DNA from: Bifidobacterium myosotis
Lineage (GTDB): Bacteria; Actinomycetota; Actinomycetes; Actinomycetales; Bifidobacteriaceae
Length of the DNA: 64,000 nt
NCBI RefSeq assembly: GCF_002259745.1
Contig: NZ_MWWW01000004.1
Location: 248,001-312,000 of the forward strand
Reading direction: 5' to 3'
Part shown: piece after piece, positions 27,050 to 36,677 of the stretch
Layout: each line of letters opens with the position of its first letter
Numbering within the stretch: position 1 is the stretch's first letter
Translations under genes and position numbers: made by a program
Notes under the pieces: generated by a model
What the model was told of the DNA's origin: nothing
Database searches by the model: none
What the model saw: the letters and a program-made list of their open reading frames with translations, nothing else

Positions 27050-28021
27050 ATGAACGATGATCACCCCACCGGCTATGTGGATCTGACCCAGCCGGCCGGC
27101 CAGCCGCAGGACCGGCCGGATACGATCTCCACTCCGTCGACCGCACCGGTCGCATCGGCTTCGCCGGTCTCACCGACCTCCTCAACCGCACCGACCGGTG
27201 ATATGCCGCCCGCGGCGCCGGCAAACCCCGCAACCGTCCTGCCGCCGATGCCGGACCTGCGTGAGCCGGGCCCCACCGAAGCGGCACAGGCCTCCCCCGA
27301 CGCTCCGACGCCACTGCAGCCCACGCCGGCGCAGCTGCAGGCGCGGGCGGAAGCCGCCGCCAAGGCCAACAGCCGTTCCACGTCGGCGAACGAGACGGGC
27401 ACTCGCCCCGCGTTCATGGACGCCATGCCCGATCTGCGCGAGAACGCCGATGACCCGGACGAGCAGAGCCGCGAGGAGTTCACCACGGTCTACGACATCA
27501 TCGACCAACTGGAAGCCAGCCTCGAAGAGGCCAAATCCAGCCTGTTCTCCCCCAACATGGTCAAGGTGGATCGCGACGAGTTCACCGACCGGCTGTCCGA
27601 GCTCAAGAAGATGCTGCCGGTCCAGCTGGAACGCGCATCCGCCCTGATGCGCGAAGCCGAGCGGCGTCTGGAGTCGGCCCAGAGCCAGTCCAGCGCCATC
27701 GTGGCCTCCGCGCAAAGCCGGGCCGCGGACATGATCAAGGATGCGAACGAACAGGCCCAGTTCCTGGCCGGCCAGGAGAATGTGACCGAGCTGGCCCGGC
27801 AGAAGGCGCGCACGATCCTCGATCAGGCGCAGGCCAAGGCCGATCACCTCACGCGAGGCGCGGACCAGTACTGCACCACCGTGATGGAGGGTCTGTCCCA
27901 GCAGCTCGGCAAACTCAGTCAGGATGTGCAGGCGGGGCTCAACGTGTTGGAGGAGCGCCAGCGTGCGGCCGGCGAGCAGATGCCGAACCTCACGCTCAAC
28001 GACTATCCGGAAGCGCAGTGA
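27050..28021 (+). CDS. SepIVA/DivIVA-like coiled-coil cell-division protein
   Basis: A 323-residue protein whose first 130 residues are Pro/Ala/Thr-rich and probably disordered. From about residue 140 it carries a DivIVA-type region (TTVYDIIDQLEASLEEAKSS) and a long coiled coil with repeated Ala-rich heptads (SQSSAIVASAQSRAADMIKD, QKARTILDQAQAKADHLT). In mycobacteria the gene beside coaD encodes SepIVA, a septum-associated DivIVA relative; position and architecture both match. GGAAGGA precedes the start and the coaD stop is 2 bases away, so translation is coupled. Confidence 0.7.
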   Translation: MNDDHPTGYVDLTQPAGQPQDRPDTISTPSTAPVASASPVSPTSSTAPTGDMPPAAPANPATVLPPMPDLREPGPTEAAQASPDAPTPLQPTPAQLQARAEAAAKANSRSTSANETGTRPAFMDAMPDLRENADDPDEQSREEFTTVYDIIDQLEASLEEAKSSLFSPNMVKVDRDEFTDRLSELKKMLPVQLERASALMREAERRLESAQSQSSAIVASAQSRAADMIKDANEQAQFLAGQENVTELARQKARTILDQAQAKADHLTRGADQYCTTVMEGLSQQLGKLSQDVQAGLNVLEERQRAAGEQMPNLTLNDYPEAQ

Positions 28022-28427
28022 CGGCCGGGACCGAGCCCGCATAGGACGAGCGCCGGCGTAGTGCGCTGCGCACCGTGTGCGCACCACGCGCACACCGCAC
28101 ACCGCACATCGCGGGTCGCGCACACGCACCACGCACCACGCGCTATGGGCACACTGCCCGCTGCGCGCACACCCACGACATGCGGCATACACCACCGGCC
28201 ACACATCCACGCGCACACGGCGCGCACCCCCGCGCTCGTGCCACACTGGATGGCCAACCCCACACATCCACGCGCACACCCCACGCTACGCACACGCCGC
28301 CATATCAGTAGCGTACGTAACAATTCACAACATAAGGTGCATGCAAGAGCGCAACAAGCGCGCGACGCCGCCACAGGCGACGCAGCACATGCACAGACAC
28401 GAACACAACACATGAAAGGCATAAGTC
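28022..28427 (+). other. C/A-rich low-complexity spacer
   Basis: Most of 28055-28300 on the plus strand is built from CGCAC, CACAC and CCACG words and has very few T residues. Several frames stay open across it because of this composition, but the peptides (runs of His, Thr, Arg, Pro) are not protein-like and no gene is called. Confidence 0.6.
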
Positions 28428-29033
28428 ATGGCACGAGTTGAGGATTCCCCGTGGTCGATTCCGGTGGCGCAGGTCGCCTCCCGCGCGGGCCAGTCCAAGC
28501 AGGTCGATGCCGATTTCCCGGCTCCGGGCGGCATCGGCGATGAAATCGTCGGCATCAAGGAGGGCGAACCCGTGCATGTGGACGGCTCGTTCGACTCGAT
28601 CGTGGACGGCCTGATCTTCACCGGCCGAATCACGGCCCCGTTCAACAGCGAGTGCACCCGCTGCCTCAAGCCGATCGACAAGGACTGGACGGTCAACGTG
28701 ACCGTCTTCTTCCCGTACGAATCCGGCGCGGACAACCGCGGCAAGCAGGGCAAGCACGACGAGGAGACAGACATCATCGCCGGCGAGGACGAGTCGGAGG
28801 ACACCTACCCGCTGCTGGAGAACGGCGCGTTCGCGAACATCGAGGCGATGTTGCGCGACACGCTGGTCGAATCGTTGCCCTTGCAACCGTTGTGCAGGCC
28901 CGACTGCAAGGGTCTGTGCTCCCAGTGCGGCGTGGATCTGAACGAGCACCCTGATCACCATCACGAGACCGAGGACATCCGTTTCGCCGGACTGGCGGCG
29001 CTCAAGGCCCAGCTTGAAGCCGAACAGGAGTAG
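28428..29033 (+). CDS. YceD/DUF177-family protein
   Basis: A 201-residue protein almost always encoded just before rpmF, and linked in the literature to 23S rRNA or ribosome maturation. The core has FTGRITAPFNSECTRCLKPI with a CxxC and the end LCRPDCKGLCSQCGVDLNEH with three further cysteines, together a plausible zinc site. A stretch at about residues 95-125 is acidic (DEETDIIAGEDESEDTYPLL). Start ATG is preceded by GAAAGGC at suitable distance. The gap to rpmF holds a 51-bp tandem repeat. Confidence 0.85.
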   Translation: MARVEDSPWSIPVAQVASRAGQSKQVDADFPAPGGIGDEIVGIKEGEPVHVDGSFDSIVDGLIFTGRITAPFNSECTRCLKPIDKDWTVNVTVFFPYESGADNRGKQGKHDEETDIIAGEDESEDTYPLLENGAFANIEAMLRDTLVESLPLQPLCRPDCKGLCSQCGVDLNEHPDHHHETEDIRFAGLAALKAQLEAEQE

Positions 29034-29068
29034 GATCACGGCACACGGACCCAGCCAACGCCCGTGTG

Positions 29069-29233
29069 TACGACGCCACGCCGGGGCGGCTTTGCAACGC
29101 TCCGCAGGTCCAGCTGGGCGAGACGCCACGCTGGGGCAGCCTTGCGTCGCTAACGCAAGTCCAACCGGGCGAGACGCCACGCTGGGGCAGCCTTGCGTCG
29201 CTAACGCAGGTCCAACCGGGCGAGACGCCACGC
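29069..29233 (+). repeat. 51-bp tandem repeat (about 3.2 units)
   Basis: GAGACGCCACGCTGGGGCAG recurs at about 29070, 29120, 29171 and 29222 with 50-51 bp steps. The second and third units are nearly identical; the first is diverged. It lies between yceD-like and rpmF. Confidence 0.85.
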
Positions 29234-29368
29234 CACACACCCCGCCCAGACCGCCACACCCCCGCTCCGGACCACTGCATCCCACGCCCATTTGGACTTT
29301 GTACGAGCCGTGCGCTAAGATAACGCACGCTTAAGCTCAATTGTTCGAACGAAATAGAGGATATTCAA

Positions 29369-29563
29369 ATGGCACTGCCTAAGTACAAGACCTCGCGCGC
29401 CAACACGCGCTCGCGTCGCGCGAATTGGAAGGCTACCGCTGCTGCGACCGTGACCTGCCCGAACTGTGGCGCTCCGGCCCTGCCGCACATGGCCTGCCCG
29501 AGCTGCGGTTCCTTCCGCGGCCGCACCTACCGCTCCGCCATCCAGCCGGCCCACACCAAGTGA
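29369..29563 (+). CDS. rpmF: 50S ribosomal protein L32
   Basis: A 64-residue L32 with the N-terminal [20 protein letters not shown] and two CxxC pairs ([20 protein letters not shown]) that bind zinc, so it is the zinc-containing paralogue type. Located after the yceD-like gene as usual; a terminator follows 20 bases after the stop. Confidence 0.96.
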   Translation: MALPKYKTSRANTRSRRANWKATAAATVTCPNCGAPALPHMACPSCGSFRGRTYRSAIQPAHTK

Positions 29564-29585
29564 GCCCTGAGATAACGGCATAACG

Positions 29586-29619
29586 AAGGCCCTGCCATCG
29601 ACGGGTGGCGGGGCCTTTT
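29586..29619 (+). terminator. Rho-independent terminator after rpmF
   Basis: AAGGCCCTGCC, an 11-base loop region, GGCGGGGCCTTTT. A strong GC stem ending in a U-run. Confidence 0.9.
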
Positions 29620-29661
29620 GCGTAACCTACCCACATCCCACATGGAGGATGACTAATCACC

Positions 29662-30423
29662 ATGACCGAAGACACCGAACAGCAACCAGCCCACGAACTG
29701 CTGGAGGCACTGGGCACCACCATCAACCCGGACCTGCTTGTCCAGGCGCTCACCCACCGTTCCTTCTCGCACGAGCACCCCGGAGTGCCCAACTACGAAC
29801 GTCTGGAGTTCCTGGGCGATGCGGTGCTGGAGCTGATCTCCACCGAGACGCTGTTCACCATCCACCCGGACATGACCGAAGGCCAGCTGGCCAAGATGCG
29901 CGCCAAAGCGGTGTCGGAAGAGGCGCTGAGCGCCATCGCGCGCACCAAGCTCAAGGTGGGTCCCTACATTCTGCTGGGCCACGGCGAGGCCGAGCAGGGC
30001 GGGTCGGAGAAGAGCTCCATCTTGTGCGACATCGTGGAGTCGCTGATCGGCGCCACTTTCCTCGAGCACGGCATCGACGAAGCCCGCAAGGTGGTCCACC
30101 GTCTCATCGACGACACGCTGGCCGAGGTGGCCACCGAAGGCCCGGCACTGGACTGGAAGACCTCGCTGACCGTCAAGGCCCACGACATGGGTCTGCCCGA
30201 TCCCGTCTATCTCATGGAGGTTTCCGGCCCCGAATACGCCCAGATCTTCACCGCCAAGGCCACGCTGGTCGCGGAAGGCAAGCGCGGCCACGACGACGGC
30301 GAAGAGGTCATCGGCGTCGGTCAGGGCACCAGCAAGCGCAAGGCGCAGCTGGCGGCCGCCGAAATGGGCTGGAAGACGCTGGACGAGCGTCAGCATCAGA
30401 ATCAGGACCAAGGCCAGCAATAG
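29662..30423 (+). CDS. rnc: Ribonuclease III
   Basis: Endonuclease that processes double-stranded RNA, including rRNA precursors. The 253-residue protein has the signature NYERLEFLGDAVLELIS (residues 48-64, catalytic Glu and Asp) and a C-terminal double-stranded-RNA-binding domain ending GQGTSKRKAQLAAAEMGW. The last 15 residues are Gln-rich. It follows rpmF, as in many actinobacteria. Confidence 0.96.
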   Translation: MTEDTEQQPAHELLEALGTTINPDLLVQALTHRSFSHEHPGVPNYERLEFLGDAVLELISTETLFTIHPDMTEGQLAKMRAKAVSEEALSAIARTKLKVGPYILLGHGEAEQGGSEKSSILCDIVESLIGATFLEHGIDEARKVVHRLIDDTLAEVATEGPALDWKTSLTVKAHDMGLPDPVYLMEVSGPEYAQIFTAKATLVAEGKRGHDDGEEVIGVGQGTSKRKAQLAAAEMGWKTLDERQHQNQDQGQQ

Positions 30424-30441
30424 AACCAAACAAACGATTGT

Positions 30442-30475
30442 TCCGTCCGGTGAGTGATTCCAGTCACCGGACGGA
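30442..30475 (+). terminator. Stem-loop after rnc
   Basis: TCCGTCCGGTGA and TCACCGGACGGA form a perfect 12-bp stem 18 bases after the rnc stop. No U-run. Confidence 0.6.
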
Positions 30476-30691
30476 GGCATATTCCCGGCCGATTCCGGCG
30501 TCTGCCCAGTGAGCACGACCGGCGTATCCGGCCGGGTTTATGCATAGACTAAAGAGACACACGAGAAACAGGCCGTGCTGGGGTCACAAACCCCGTCACG
30601 CGCGGCAGGGAGCACAGACGGGACAGACCGCCCCACCCGAGGCGGCCGGGTTTCCGAACGACATCGAATATCGATACAGGTGAGAGGAACC

Positions 30692-32695
30692 ATGGCTTTA
30701 CCTACGCCCTTGCAGGCATTCAGCGGCGTGCCGAAGACCTTTGCGGCAACCGACAAGCAGACCATCATCGACGGCGAGAAGATGACCGGCGCCCAGGCAC
30801 TGGTCCGTTCGCTGGAGGATCTGGGGGTCGAGGACGTGTTCGGCATCCCCGGCGGCGCGATTCTGCCCGTCTATCACCAAATCAATGACAGCACCAAGTT
30901 CCGTTTCGTGCTCATGCGCCACGAGCAGGCCGCCGGCCACGCCGCCGAGGGCTACGCGCTGGCCACCGGCAAGGTGGGCGTGTGCATCGTGACGTCCGGC
31001 CCCGGCGCCACCAACGTGGTCACCGCCATCGCGGACGCCAACATGGACTCCGTGCCGATGGTGGTCATCACCGGCCAGGTGGGCGTGCAGGCCATCGGCA
31101 CCGACGCCTTCCAGGAGGCGGACATCGTGGGCATCACCTATCCGGTGTCCAAGCATTCGTTCCTGGTGACCCGCGCGCAGGACATCCCGCGCGTGCTCAC
31201 CGAGGCCTACCACATCGCCAGCACCGGTCGCCCCGGCCCAGTGGTCGTGGACCTGACCAAAACCGCGCAGACCGGCGAGATGTACTATTCGTGGCCGCAG
31301 CGCATGATTCTGCCCGGCTACAACCCCACCACCAAGGCGCACGGCCGTGTGCTGTCGGACGCGGCGAAGCTGTTCTCCAAGTCCTACCGCCCGGTGCTGT
31401 ACGTGGGCGGCGGCGCGGCCCGCTCCAACGCCGGCGCGCAGGTCAAGGCCCTGGCCGATCTGACCGGCGCCCCGATCGTGACCACGCTGCCCGCACGCGG
31501 CATCGTGCCGGACACCGATCCGAAGAACCTCGGCATGCTCGGCATGCACGGCACGATCGCCGCCACCGGCGCCGTGCAGCGCGCCGATCTGCTGGTGGCC
31601 ATCGGCGCCCGCTTCGACGACCGCGTCACCGGCAAGCTGGACGCCTTCGCGCCCACGGCCCGCGTGATCCACATCGACATCGACCCGGCGGAAATCGGCA
31701 AGAACCGCCAGCCCGACGTGCCGATCGTGGGCGACGTGGCCACCGTGCTCGACGACCTCATCCCCGAAATCGAGCGCACGCAGGCCATTCAGGGCAAGCC
31801 GAACCTCAAGCCGTGGTGGGACGCCATCAACGGCTGGCGAGAGCAGTACCCGATGACGTGGGAGCAGCCGACCGACGGTTCGCTGGCTCCGCAGTGGGTC
31901 ATCAAGACGCTGTCCGAGCTGGCCGACCCGTCCACGATCTGGGTCACCGGCGTGGGCCAGCATCAGATGTGGGCCGCCCAGTTCATCAACTTCGAGAACC
32001 AGCACTCGTGGCTGTCCTCCGGCGGCCTCGGCACGATGGGCTACGGTCTGCCCGCTGCCATCGGCGCGTCCGTGGGTTCGACCCGTGAGTTCGACGGCAA
32101 GAAGCCGGTGTGGCTGATCGACGGCGATGGTTCCTTCCAGATGACCTCCGAAGAGCTCGCCGCCGCGTTCCTGGACCACGCGCCGGTGAAGATCGCGATT
32201 CTCAACAACTCCGTGTACGGCATGGTGCGTCAGTGGCAGACGCTGTTCTACCAGCACCATTACTCGCAGACCAACCTCAAGGACGGCGAGGCGCACGGCA
32301 CCGAGGGCGAGACCGCCCTGGCCAACGGCGATGCCCCGCTCGAGGTTCCGGACTTCATCAAGCTGGCCGAGGCGTACGGCTGCGTCGGCATCCGCGCGTT
32401 CACCGAGGAGGAGGCCATCGCGGCCATCAAGAAGGCCAACGAGATCAATGACCGTCCGGTGCTCATCGATTTCCGCGTCTGGAAGGACGCGATGGTGTGG
32501 CCGATGGTCGCCGCGGGCGCTTCGAATGACGAGGTGACGTACATGCCCGGCATCAAGCCGCTTATGGGTGGCGCTCCGGCTCCGGGCACGGGCGCGGAGG
32601 GCGATCCGGCGCTGGCCGCCGGTGAGGCCGAGACCGCCGCCGAAACGACTGACGGGACCGATACGAACGCCGCGGATGCCGCGGACGAGCGCTGA
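30692..32695 (+). CDS. ilvB: Acetolactate synthase, large (catalytic) subunit
   Basis: First common enzyme of valine, leucine and isoleucine synthesis; thiamine-diphosphate, FAD and Mg dependent. The 667-residue protein starts [10 protein letters not shown] with GAGAGGA 5 bases upstream. [31 protein letters not shown] (catalytic Glu), TSGPGATN, the [12 protein letters not shown]...[14 protein letters not shown]hDP motif and the C-terminal domain are all in order. The last 40 residues are an Ala/Thr/Asp-rich tail ([20 protein letters not shown]) not needed for catalysis. ilvN follows 22 bases downstream. Confidence 0.97.
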   Translation: MALPTPLQAFSGVPKTFAATDKQTIIDGEKMTGAQALVRSLEDLGVEDVFGIPGGAILPVYHQINDSTKFRFVLMRHEQAAGHAAEGYALATGKVGVCIVTSGPGATNVVTAIADANMDSVPMVVITGQVGVQAIGTDAFQEADIVGITYPVSKHSFLVTRAQDIPRVLTEAYHIASTGRPGPVVVDLTKTAQTGEMYYSWPQRMILPGYNPTTKAHGRVLSDAAKLFSKSYRPVLYVGGGAARSNAGAQVKALADLTGAPIVTTLPARGIVPDTDPKNLGMLGMHGTIAATGAVQRADLLVAIGARFDDRVTGKLDAFAPTARVIHIDIDPAEIGKNRQPDVPIVGDVATVLDDLIPEIERTQAIQGKPNLKPWWDAINGWREQYPMTWEQPTDGSLAPQWVIKTLSELADPSTIWVTGVGQHQMWAAQFINFENQHSWLSSGGLGTMGYGLPAAIGASVGSTREFDGKKPVWLIDGDGSFQMTSEELAAAFLDHAPVKIAILNNSVYGMVRQWQTLFYQHHYSQTNLKDGEAHGTEGETALANGDAPLEVPDFIKLAEAYGCVGIRAFTEEEAIAAIKKANEINDRPVLIDFRVWKDAMVWPMVAAGASNDEVTYMPGIKPLMGGAPAPGTGAEGDPALAAGEAETAAETTDGTDTNAADAADER

Positions 32696-32717
32696 GGCAA
32701 GGGAGAAAGGGAATAAC

Positions 32718-33272
32718 ATGGCTTTGTATCCTGCATCGCAGCCGGGTTCCGAGCGTCACACGCTCTCCGTGCTGGTGGAGAACCGCCCCGGCGTGCTGGC
32801 CCGCATCGCCGGCCTGTTCGCACGCCGTGCGTTCAACATCAACTCGTTGTCCGTCTCCCCCACCGAGCGTCCGGACATCTCCCGCGTGACCGTGACCGCC
32901 GACGTGGAGGCCGTGCCGCTCGAGCAGATCATCAAGCAGCTCAACAAGCTGCTGCATGTGCTGAAGATCGTGGAGCTCGACCCGAATTCCACCGTGGAGC
33001 GCGAACTGGTGCTCATCAAGGTGGCCGCCAACCAGTCCAACCGTTCGGACGTACTCGAAATCGTGCGTCTGTTCCGCGTGCGCGTGGTGGACGTGAACCC
33101 GGAGTCGCTGACCATCGAGGCCACCGGCGCCGAAGGCAAGATCGACGCGCTGCTGGGTCTGCTGGAGCATTACGGCGTCATCGAGCTGGTGCGTTCCGGC
33201 GCCGTGGCCGTGACCCGCGGCCCCCGCGCGCTGGCAGAAAAGGTCGTCGGCTCCGAGGTGACCGGTCGCTGA
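32718..33272 (+). CDS. ilvN: Acetolactate synthase, small (regulatory) subunit
   Basis: A 184-residue ACT-domain protein that activates IlvB and confers feedback inhibition by valine. The N-terminal ACT domain reads LSVLVENRPGVLARIAGLFA and RRAFNINSLSVSPTE. The C-terminal half matches the usual small-subunit extension. An AAAGGGAA site precedes the ATG. A strong terminator follows. Confidence 0.96.
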   Translation: MALYPASQPGSERHTLSVLVENRPGVLARIAGLFARRAFNINSLSVSPTERPDISRVTVTADVEAVPLEQIIKQLNKLLHVLKIVELDPNSTVERELVLIKVAANQSNRSDVLEIVRLFRVRVVDVNPESLTIEATGAEGKIDALLGLLEHYGVIELVRSGAVAVTRGPRALAEKVVGSEVTGR

Positions 33273-33295
33273 TTGCCGGCGGTCTGATTGCTTTT

Positions 33296-33329
33296 CGGCG
33301 GATATGCACTGCGCATATCCGCCGTTTTT
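33296..33329 (+). terminator. Terminator of ilvBN
   Basis: CGGCGGATATGC, short loop, GCATATCCGCCG and TTTTT. Confidence 0.92.
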
Positions 33330-33340
33330 GTACCGACACC

Positions 33341-33385
33341 GTGCTTGCATAATGCATGCATTCCATGCTAGCATTATGCAAGCAC
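33341..33385. promoter_or_regulatory. 15-bp inverted-repeat operator of the toxin-antitoxin pair
   Basis: GTGCTTGCATAATGC (33341-33355) and GCATTATGCAAGCAC (33371-33385) are perfect inverse copies with a 15-base spacer, 28 bases before the antitoxin start. The arms also hold a TATAAT-like core. Such a site fits RHH antitoxin autoregulation, as in FitAB/VapBC systems. Confidence 0.8.
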
Positions 33386-33413
33386 AGTAATTATCATGCC
33401 AAGGAGGACGACC

Positions 33414-33698
33414 ATGGGCACCATGACCATTCGCAAACTTGACGACGACACCATCGAACGATTCAAAGCCATAGCCAGCAGCAATCATCGTTCCGCAGAA
33501 GCGGAGGCCCGCTCGCTTATCGAAGATTTCACGGCGGGAAGGATTGTGCGGCATGATATGCAAACGTCGAATTTCTATGATCGAGTCCGGGAATTCATGG
33601 ATCGCAACGACATCGAAGGTCTCACGGACAGCGAGCTCCCCCTGCCCGACCGCAACGCAAAACCGGAACGACCACCCATCGCCCTTAAGGGAATCTGA
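33414..33698 (+). CDS. Ribbon-helix-helix antitoxin, FitA/VapB-like
   Basis: A 94-residue protein with an N-terminal RHH DNA-binding strand and helices (TMTIRKLDDDTIERFKAIAS, NHRSAEAEARSLIEDF) typical of FitA. The C-terminal part would fold only on the toxin. AAGGAGG lies 7 bases before the ATG. The PIN toxin starts 7 bases after its stop. Lower G+C than neighbours suggests horizontal acquisition. Confidence 0.82.
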   Translation: MGTMTIRKLDDDTIERFKAIASSNHRSAEAEARSLIEDFTAGRIVRHDMQTSNFYDRVREFMDRNDIEGLTDSELPLPDRNAKPERPPIALKGI

Positions 33699-33704
33699 TT
33701 CTCG

Positions 33705-34127
33705 ATGATCATTTTGGACACCAATGTAATCAGTGAAACGATTGCCCTTCGCCCCCACCCCCGCGTCGTCGCTTGGTACAGAAGCATCTCCGAGGACGAT
33801 ATAGGCACCACCGCCATCACCGTTGCGGAATTATTCACAGGAATCTGCCTCATGCCCATCGGCAAACGGCGACATAACCTTTCCAGAGCCATCGATTACC
33901 AGTTATTGCTGCTAGGAAATCGAATCCTCCCTTTTGACGCCCAAGCAGCAATTGATTATGCCGAAATACGCACCATGCGAAGCACCAACGGCAAGCCGAT
34001 TAGCGTGCAGGACGCCATGATCGCGGCGATCGCACGCGCCCACGGCGCGGCCGTGGCGACCCGCAATGTCAAAGATTTTGAGGGCACGGGCGTGAAACTC
34101 ATCAATCCTTGGGAGCACGAGGATTAG
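33705..34127 (+). CDS. PIN-domain ribonuclease toxin, VapC/FitB-like
   Basis: A 140-residue PIN-domain protein expected to cleave RNA when free of its antitoxin. The acidic active-site residues are visible: Asp5 in ILDTNVISE, Glu in TVAELFTG, and the Asp in ISVQDAMIAAIAR and RNVKDFEG. The short distance to the antitoxin and the shared operator support one operon. Length is normal and no break is visible, so it is probably functional. Confidence 0.88.
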   Translation: MIILDTNVISETIALRPHPRVVAWYRSISEDDIGTTAITVAELFTGICLMPIGKRRHNLSRAIDYQLLLLGNRILPFDAQAAIDYAEIRTMRSTNGKPISVQDAMIAAIARAHGAAVATRNVKDFEGTGVKLINPWEHED

Positions 34128-34189
34128 TGACTGGGGGTGATGGGCAACAGATGCGTTGCCCCACCAGTCACATCGTTTACGCGTGGCGA

Positions 34190-34253
34190 GTGCCCCGGAC
34201 AAGGAGAGCCCAATATAATCAGCAAACTTCTGCCACAGGGCAGTAGACGTTCT
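34190..34253 (+). repeat. Probable remnant of the TIR element
   Basis: GGAGAGCCCAATATAATCAGCAAACTTCTGCCACAGGGCAGTAG (split by gaps) resembles the GGGGAGCCAA-ATATAATCAACGAA end of copy 4 in reverse. Only one end is left. Confidence 0.35.
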
Positions 34254-34268
34254 GAATATCGGCAGCCG

Positions 34269-36551
34269 TCACTCCAGCTGTTCGGACAGCTCGAGCCATT
34301 CGGCCTCGAGGTCGTCGCTCTCGGCATTGACGGCGGTGAGCTGTTCGTTGAGCTTGTTGAGCCCCTCGTAATCGGCGGGGTCGTGAGCGGCCATCTGCTG
34401 CTCGAGATTCGTCTTCTGGTCCTCCAGCTTGGCGAGCTTGCGTTCGATGGCCTTCACCCGCTTGGATGCCTCGTGGAAGGCCTTGCCGGTGAGCTTCGGC
34501 TCGGCCGAATCCTGGGTTCCGTCCGACACGGGCGCCGCCGACGAGGCCGACTGCGCAAGAGACCCGGCAGTACCAGCCACAGACGCCTTATTCTGCGCGT
34601 TGTTCTGCGCTCCACGCCGGCTCGACGATCCACCGGTTCCCGCGAATCCGGCCCTGTCTTCCGGAAGCCCCTTGCCGTTCTTCAGGTCCTCGACCATGTC
34701 GAGGTAATCCTGCACGCCGCCGGGCAGATGACGCACCTTGCCGCCAATCAGCGCGAACTGCTGGTCGGTCACGCGCTCGAGCAGGTAGCGGTCGTGGGAA
34801 ACGACGATCAGCGTACCCGGCCAGGTGTCGAGCAGGTCCTCCATCACGGCGAGCATGTCGGTGTCGAGGTCGTTGCCGGGCTCGTCCATGATGAGCACAT
34901 TCGGCTCGTCCAAGAGGATGAGCAGCAGCTGCATGCGACGCTTCTGACCGCCGGACAGGTCGGCGATCGGCGTCATCAGCTGGGCGGACTCGAAGCCGAG
35001 CCGCTCCATCAGCTGCCCCGGCGTGACCTCCTTGCCGTCCACGATGTAGCTCGGCTTATAGCGGGACAGCACTTCCTTGATCTTGTACTTGCCCAGCTTC
35101 TCCAGCTCGTCAAGTCGCTGCGAGAGCACGGCGAACTTCACGGTCTTGCCGATGTTCACATGGCCTACGGTCGGCGTGAGCGTGCCGTCGATGAGCTTGA
35201 GCAGCGTGGACTTGCCGGCGCCGTTCGCACCGACGATGCCGAAACGGTCGCCCGGACCGATCAGCCAGGTCACGTCGTCAAGAATCTCCCGACCGGACAC
35301 CGTGATCTTGCGGGCGGCCGACGTGGACCCAAGATCGGCGTCATCATTCGCCGGACCGCCGATGGTCTCGCCGCCGGTGTTCATGCGGCGAACCTCGCGA
35401 TCGTCGGCTGACTGCGGGTCGATGCCACCTTCCGCTTCGGCCTTCCTGCGCGCTTCCTCAGCGGCGGCCACGGCCTCGGGCACGCCGGCGTCCACCAGAC
35501 GCGGATCGGTCATGTCGGTGACCGCCACCTCCACGGATCCGTGCAGCTGCGGTTCGGCGTACATTGCGTTGACCACGTCCACGCGCGATGCGGAATCGGC
35601 GAGCGCCGCCACATCCGGGTCGATGCGCGCGGCCGCCGACACCATGCCCTGCGCATGCTCGAAAATCTGCGTCACGTCGATGAGATCGACCACCTGCTTG
35701 CCGAGGCGCGAGGTGGCCATCTGCTTCAATTCCAGCGTGTTGCGCATCGGCGGCACGTCGGCGATAAGCTCGCGCGCGGCCTTGACGTGGAACTTCTGCT
35801 TGGTGGAACGCGCACGGGCGCCGCGCGAGAGCCACGCGAGCTCCTTGCGGGCGAGGTTGCGGCGCTTGGTTTCGCGCACGTCGGCCTGACGGTCACGCTC
35901 GACGCGCTGCAGCATGTAGGCCGAGTATCCACCCTCGAACGGCTCGATCACGCCATCGTGGACCTCCCACATCGACTCGCACACCTCGTCCAGGAACCAG
36001 CGGTCGTGGGTGACGAGCAGCAGTGCGCCCTGCCCCTTCGACCAGCGGTTCTTCAGGTGTTCGGCAAGCCAGTGAATGGTGACCACATCGAGGTGGTTCG
36101 TGGGCTCGTCCAACGCCAGGATATCCCAGTCCTTGAGCAGTAGACGGGCCAGATCGGCGCGACGACGCTGACCGCCGGAGAGTGAGCCGACCTTGGCGTC
36201 AAGGCTCATGCCGCCAAGCAGCGCCTCGACGATCTCGCGGGATGTATTGTCGGACGCCCACTCATAGTCGGCACGGCCCTCGAGTGCGGCCTCGCGGATG
36301 GTGGCGTCGTCGTCCAGCGGATCGCGCTGGTCAAGCATGCCGAAGGTCAGTCCGCCTCGTTTGGTCACGCGGCCGGAATCCGGCTCCTGTGTGCCACGGA
36401 ACAGGTGCAGCAATGTGGATTTGCCGTCGCCGTTCTTGCCGACGATGCCGATGCGGTCGCCCTCGAAGACGCCCTGCGTGACATCGGTGAAGATGGTTTT
36501 GGTGGCAAAGGCGAGCGAAACGTGTTCCAGTCCAATATCGTAAGTCGGCAT
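34269..36551 (-). CDS. ABC-F family ATPase (Uup/EttA-type, ribosome-associated)
   Basis: A 760-residue protein with two ABC ATPase domains and no membrane segments. Domain 1 has GKNGDGKSTLLHL, LSGGQRRRADLARLL and LALDEPTNHLD; domain 2 has GANGAGKSTLLKL, LSGGQKRRMQL and LIMDEPGNDLD. The interdomain region (about residues 245-430) is longer than usual and includes an acidic, Ala-rich insert. A Ser/Ala-rich linker and a C-terminal coiled coil (ASKRVKAIERKLAKLEDQKT) follow, as in Uup. ABC-F proteins act on the ribosome in translation or antibiotic protection; the exact role is unknown. Confidence 0.87.
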   Translation of the reverse strand: MPTYDIGLEHVSLAFATKTIFTDVTQGVFEGDRIGIVGKNGDGKSTLLHLFRGTQEPDSGRVTKRGGLTFGMLDQRDPLDDDATIREAALEGRADYEWASDNTSREIVEALLGGMSLDAKVGSLSGGQRRRADLARLLLKDWDILALDEPTNHLDVVTIHWLAEHLKNRWSKGQGALLLVTHDRWFLDEVCESMWEVHDGVIEPFEGGYSAYMLQRVERDRQADVRETKRRNLARKELAWLSRGARARSTKQKFHVKAARELIADVPPMRNTLELKQMATSRLGKQVVDLIDVTQIFEHAQGMVSAAARIDPDVAALADSASRVDVVNAMYAEPQLHGSVEVAVTDMTDPRLVDAGVPEAVAAAEEARRKAEAEGGIDPQSADDREVRRMNTGGETIGGPANDDADLGSTSAARKITVSGREILDDVTWLIGPGDRFGIVGANGAGKSTLLKLIDGTLTPTVGHVNIGKTVKFAVLSQRLDELEKLGKYKIKEVLSRYKPSYIVDGKEVTPGQLMERLGFESAQLMTPIADLSGGQKRRMQLLLILLDEPNVLIMDEPGNDLDTDMLAVMEDLLDTWPGTLIVVSHDRYLLERVTDQQFALIGGKVRHLPGGVQDYLDMVEDLKNGKGLPEDRAGFAGTGGSSSRRGAQNNAQNKASVAGTAGSLAQSASSAAPVSDGTQDSAEPKLTGKAFHEASKRVKAIERKLAKLEDQKTNLEQQMAAHDPADYEGLNKLNEQLTAVNAESDDLEAEWLELSEQLE

Positions 36552-36677
36552 GATTCACCAATGTAGCGGCATGCTTGCCCATCCCGGCGGACTTATGGCG
36601 GTCACATCGCGGCCATGCTGTGCTCATGCCCACGCCGCCGCCCCACTATGGCCGGCACCCGCAGCGCCTCCCGCACG

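Noticed and set aside
29066..29323. Short open frame translating the 51-bp repeat into a 17-residue peptide repeat
   Set aside because: The period is a multiple of three by chance; no ribosome site and the peptide shows no family resemblance.
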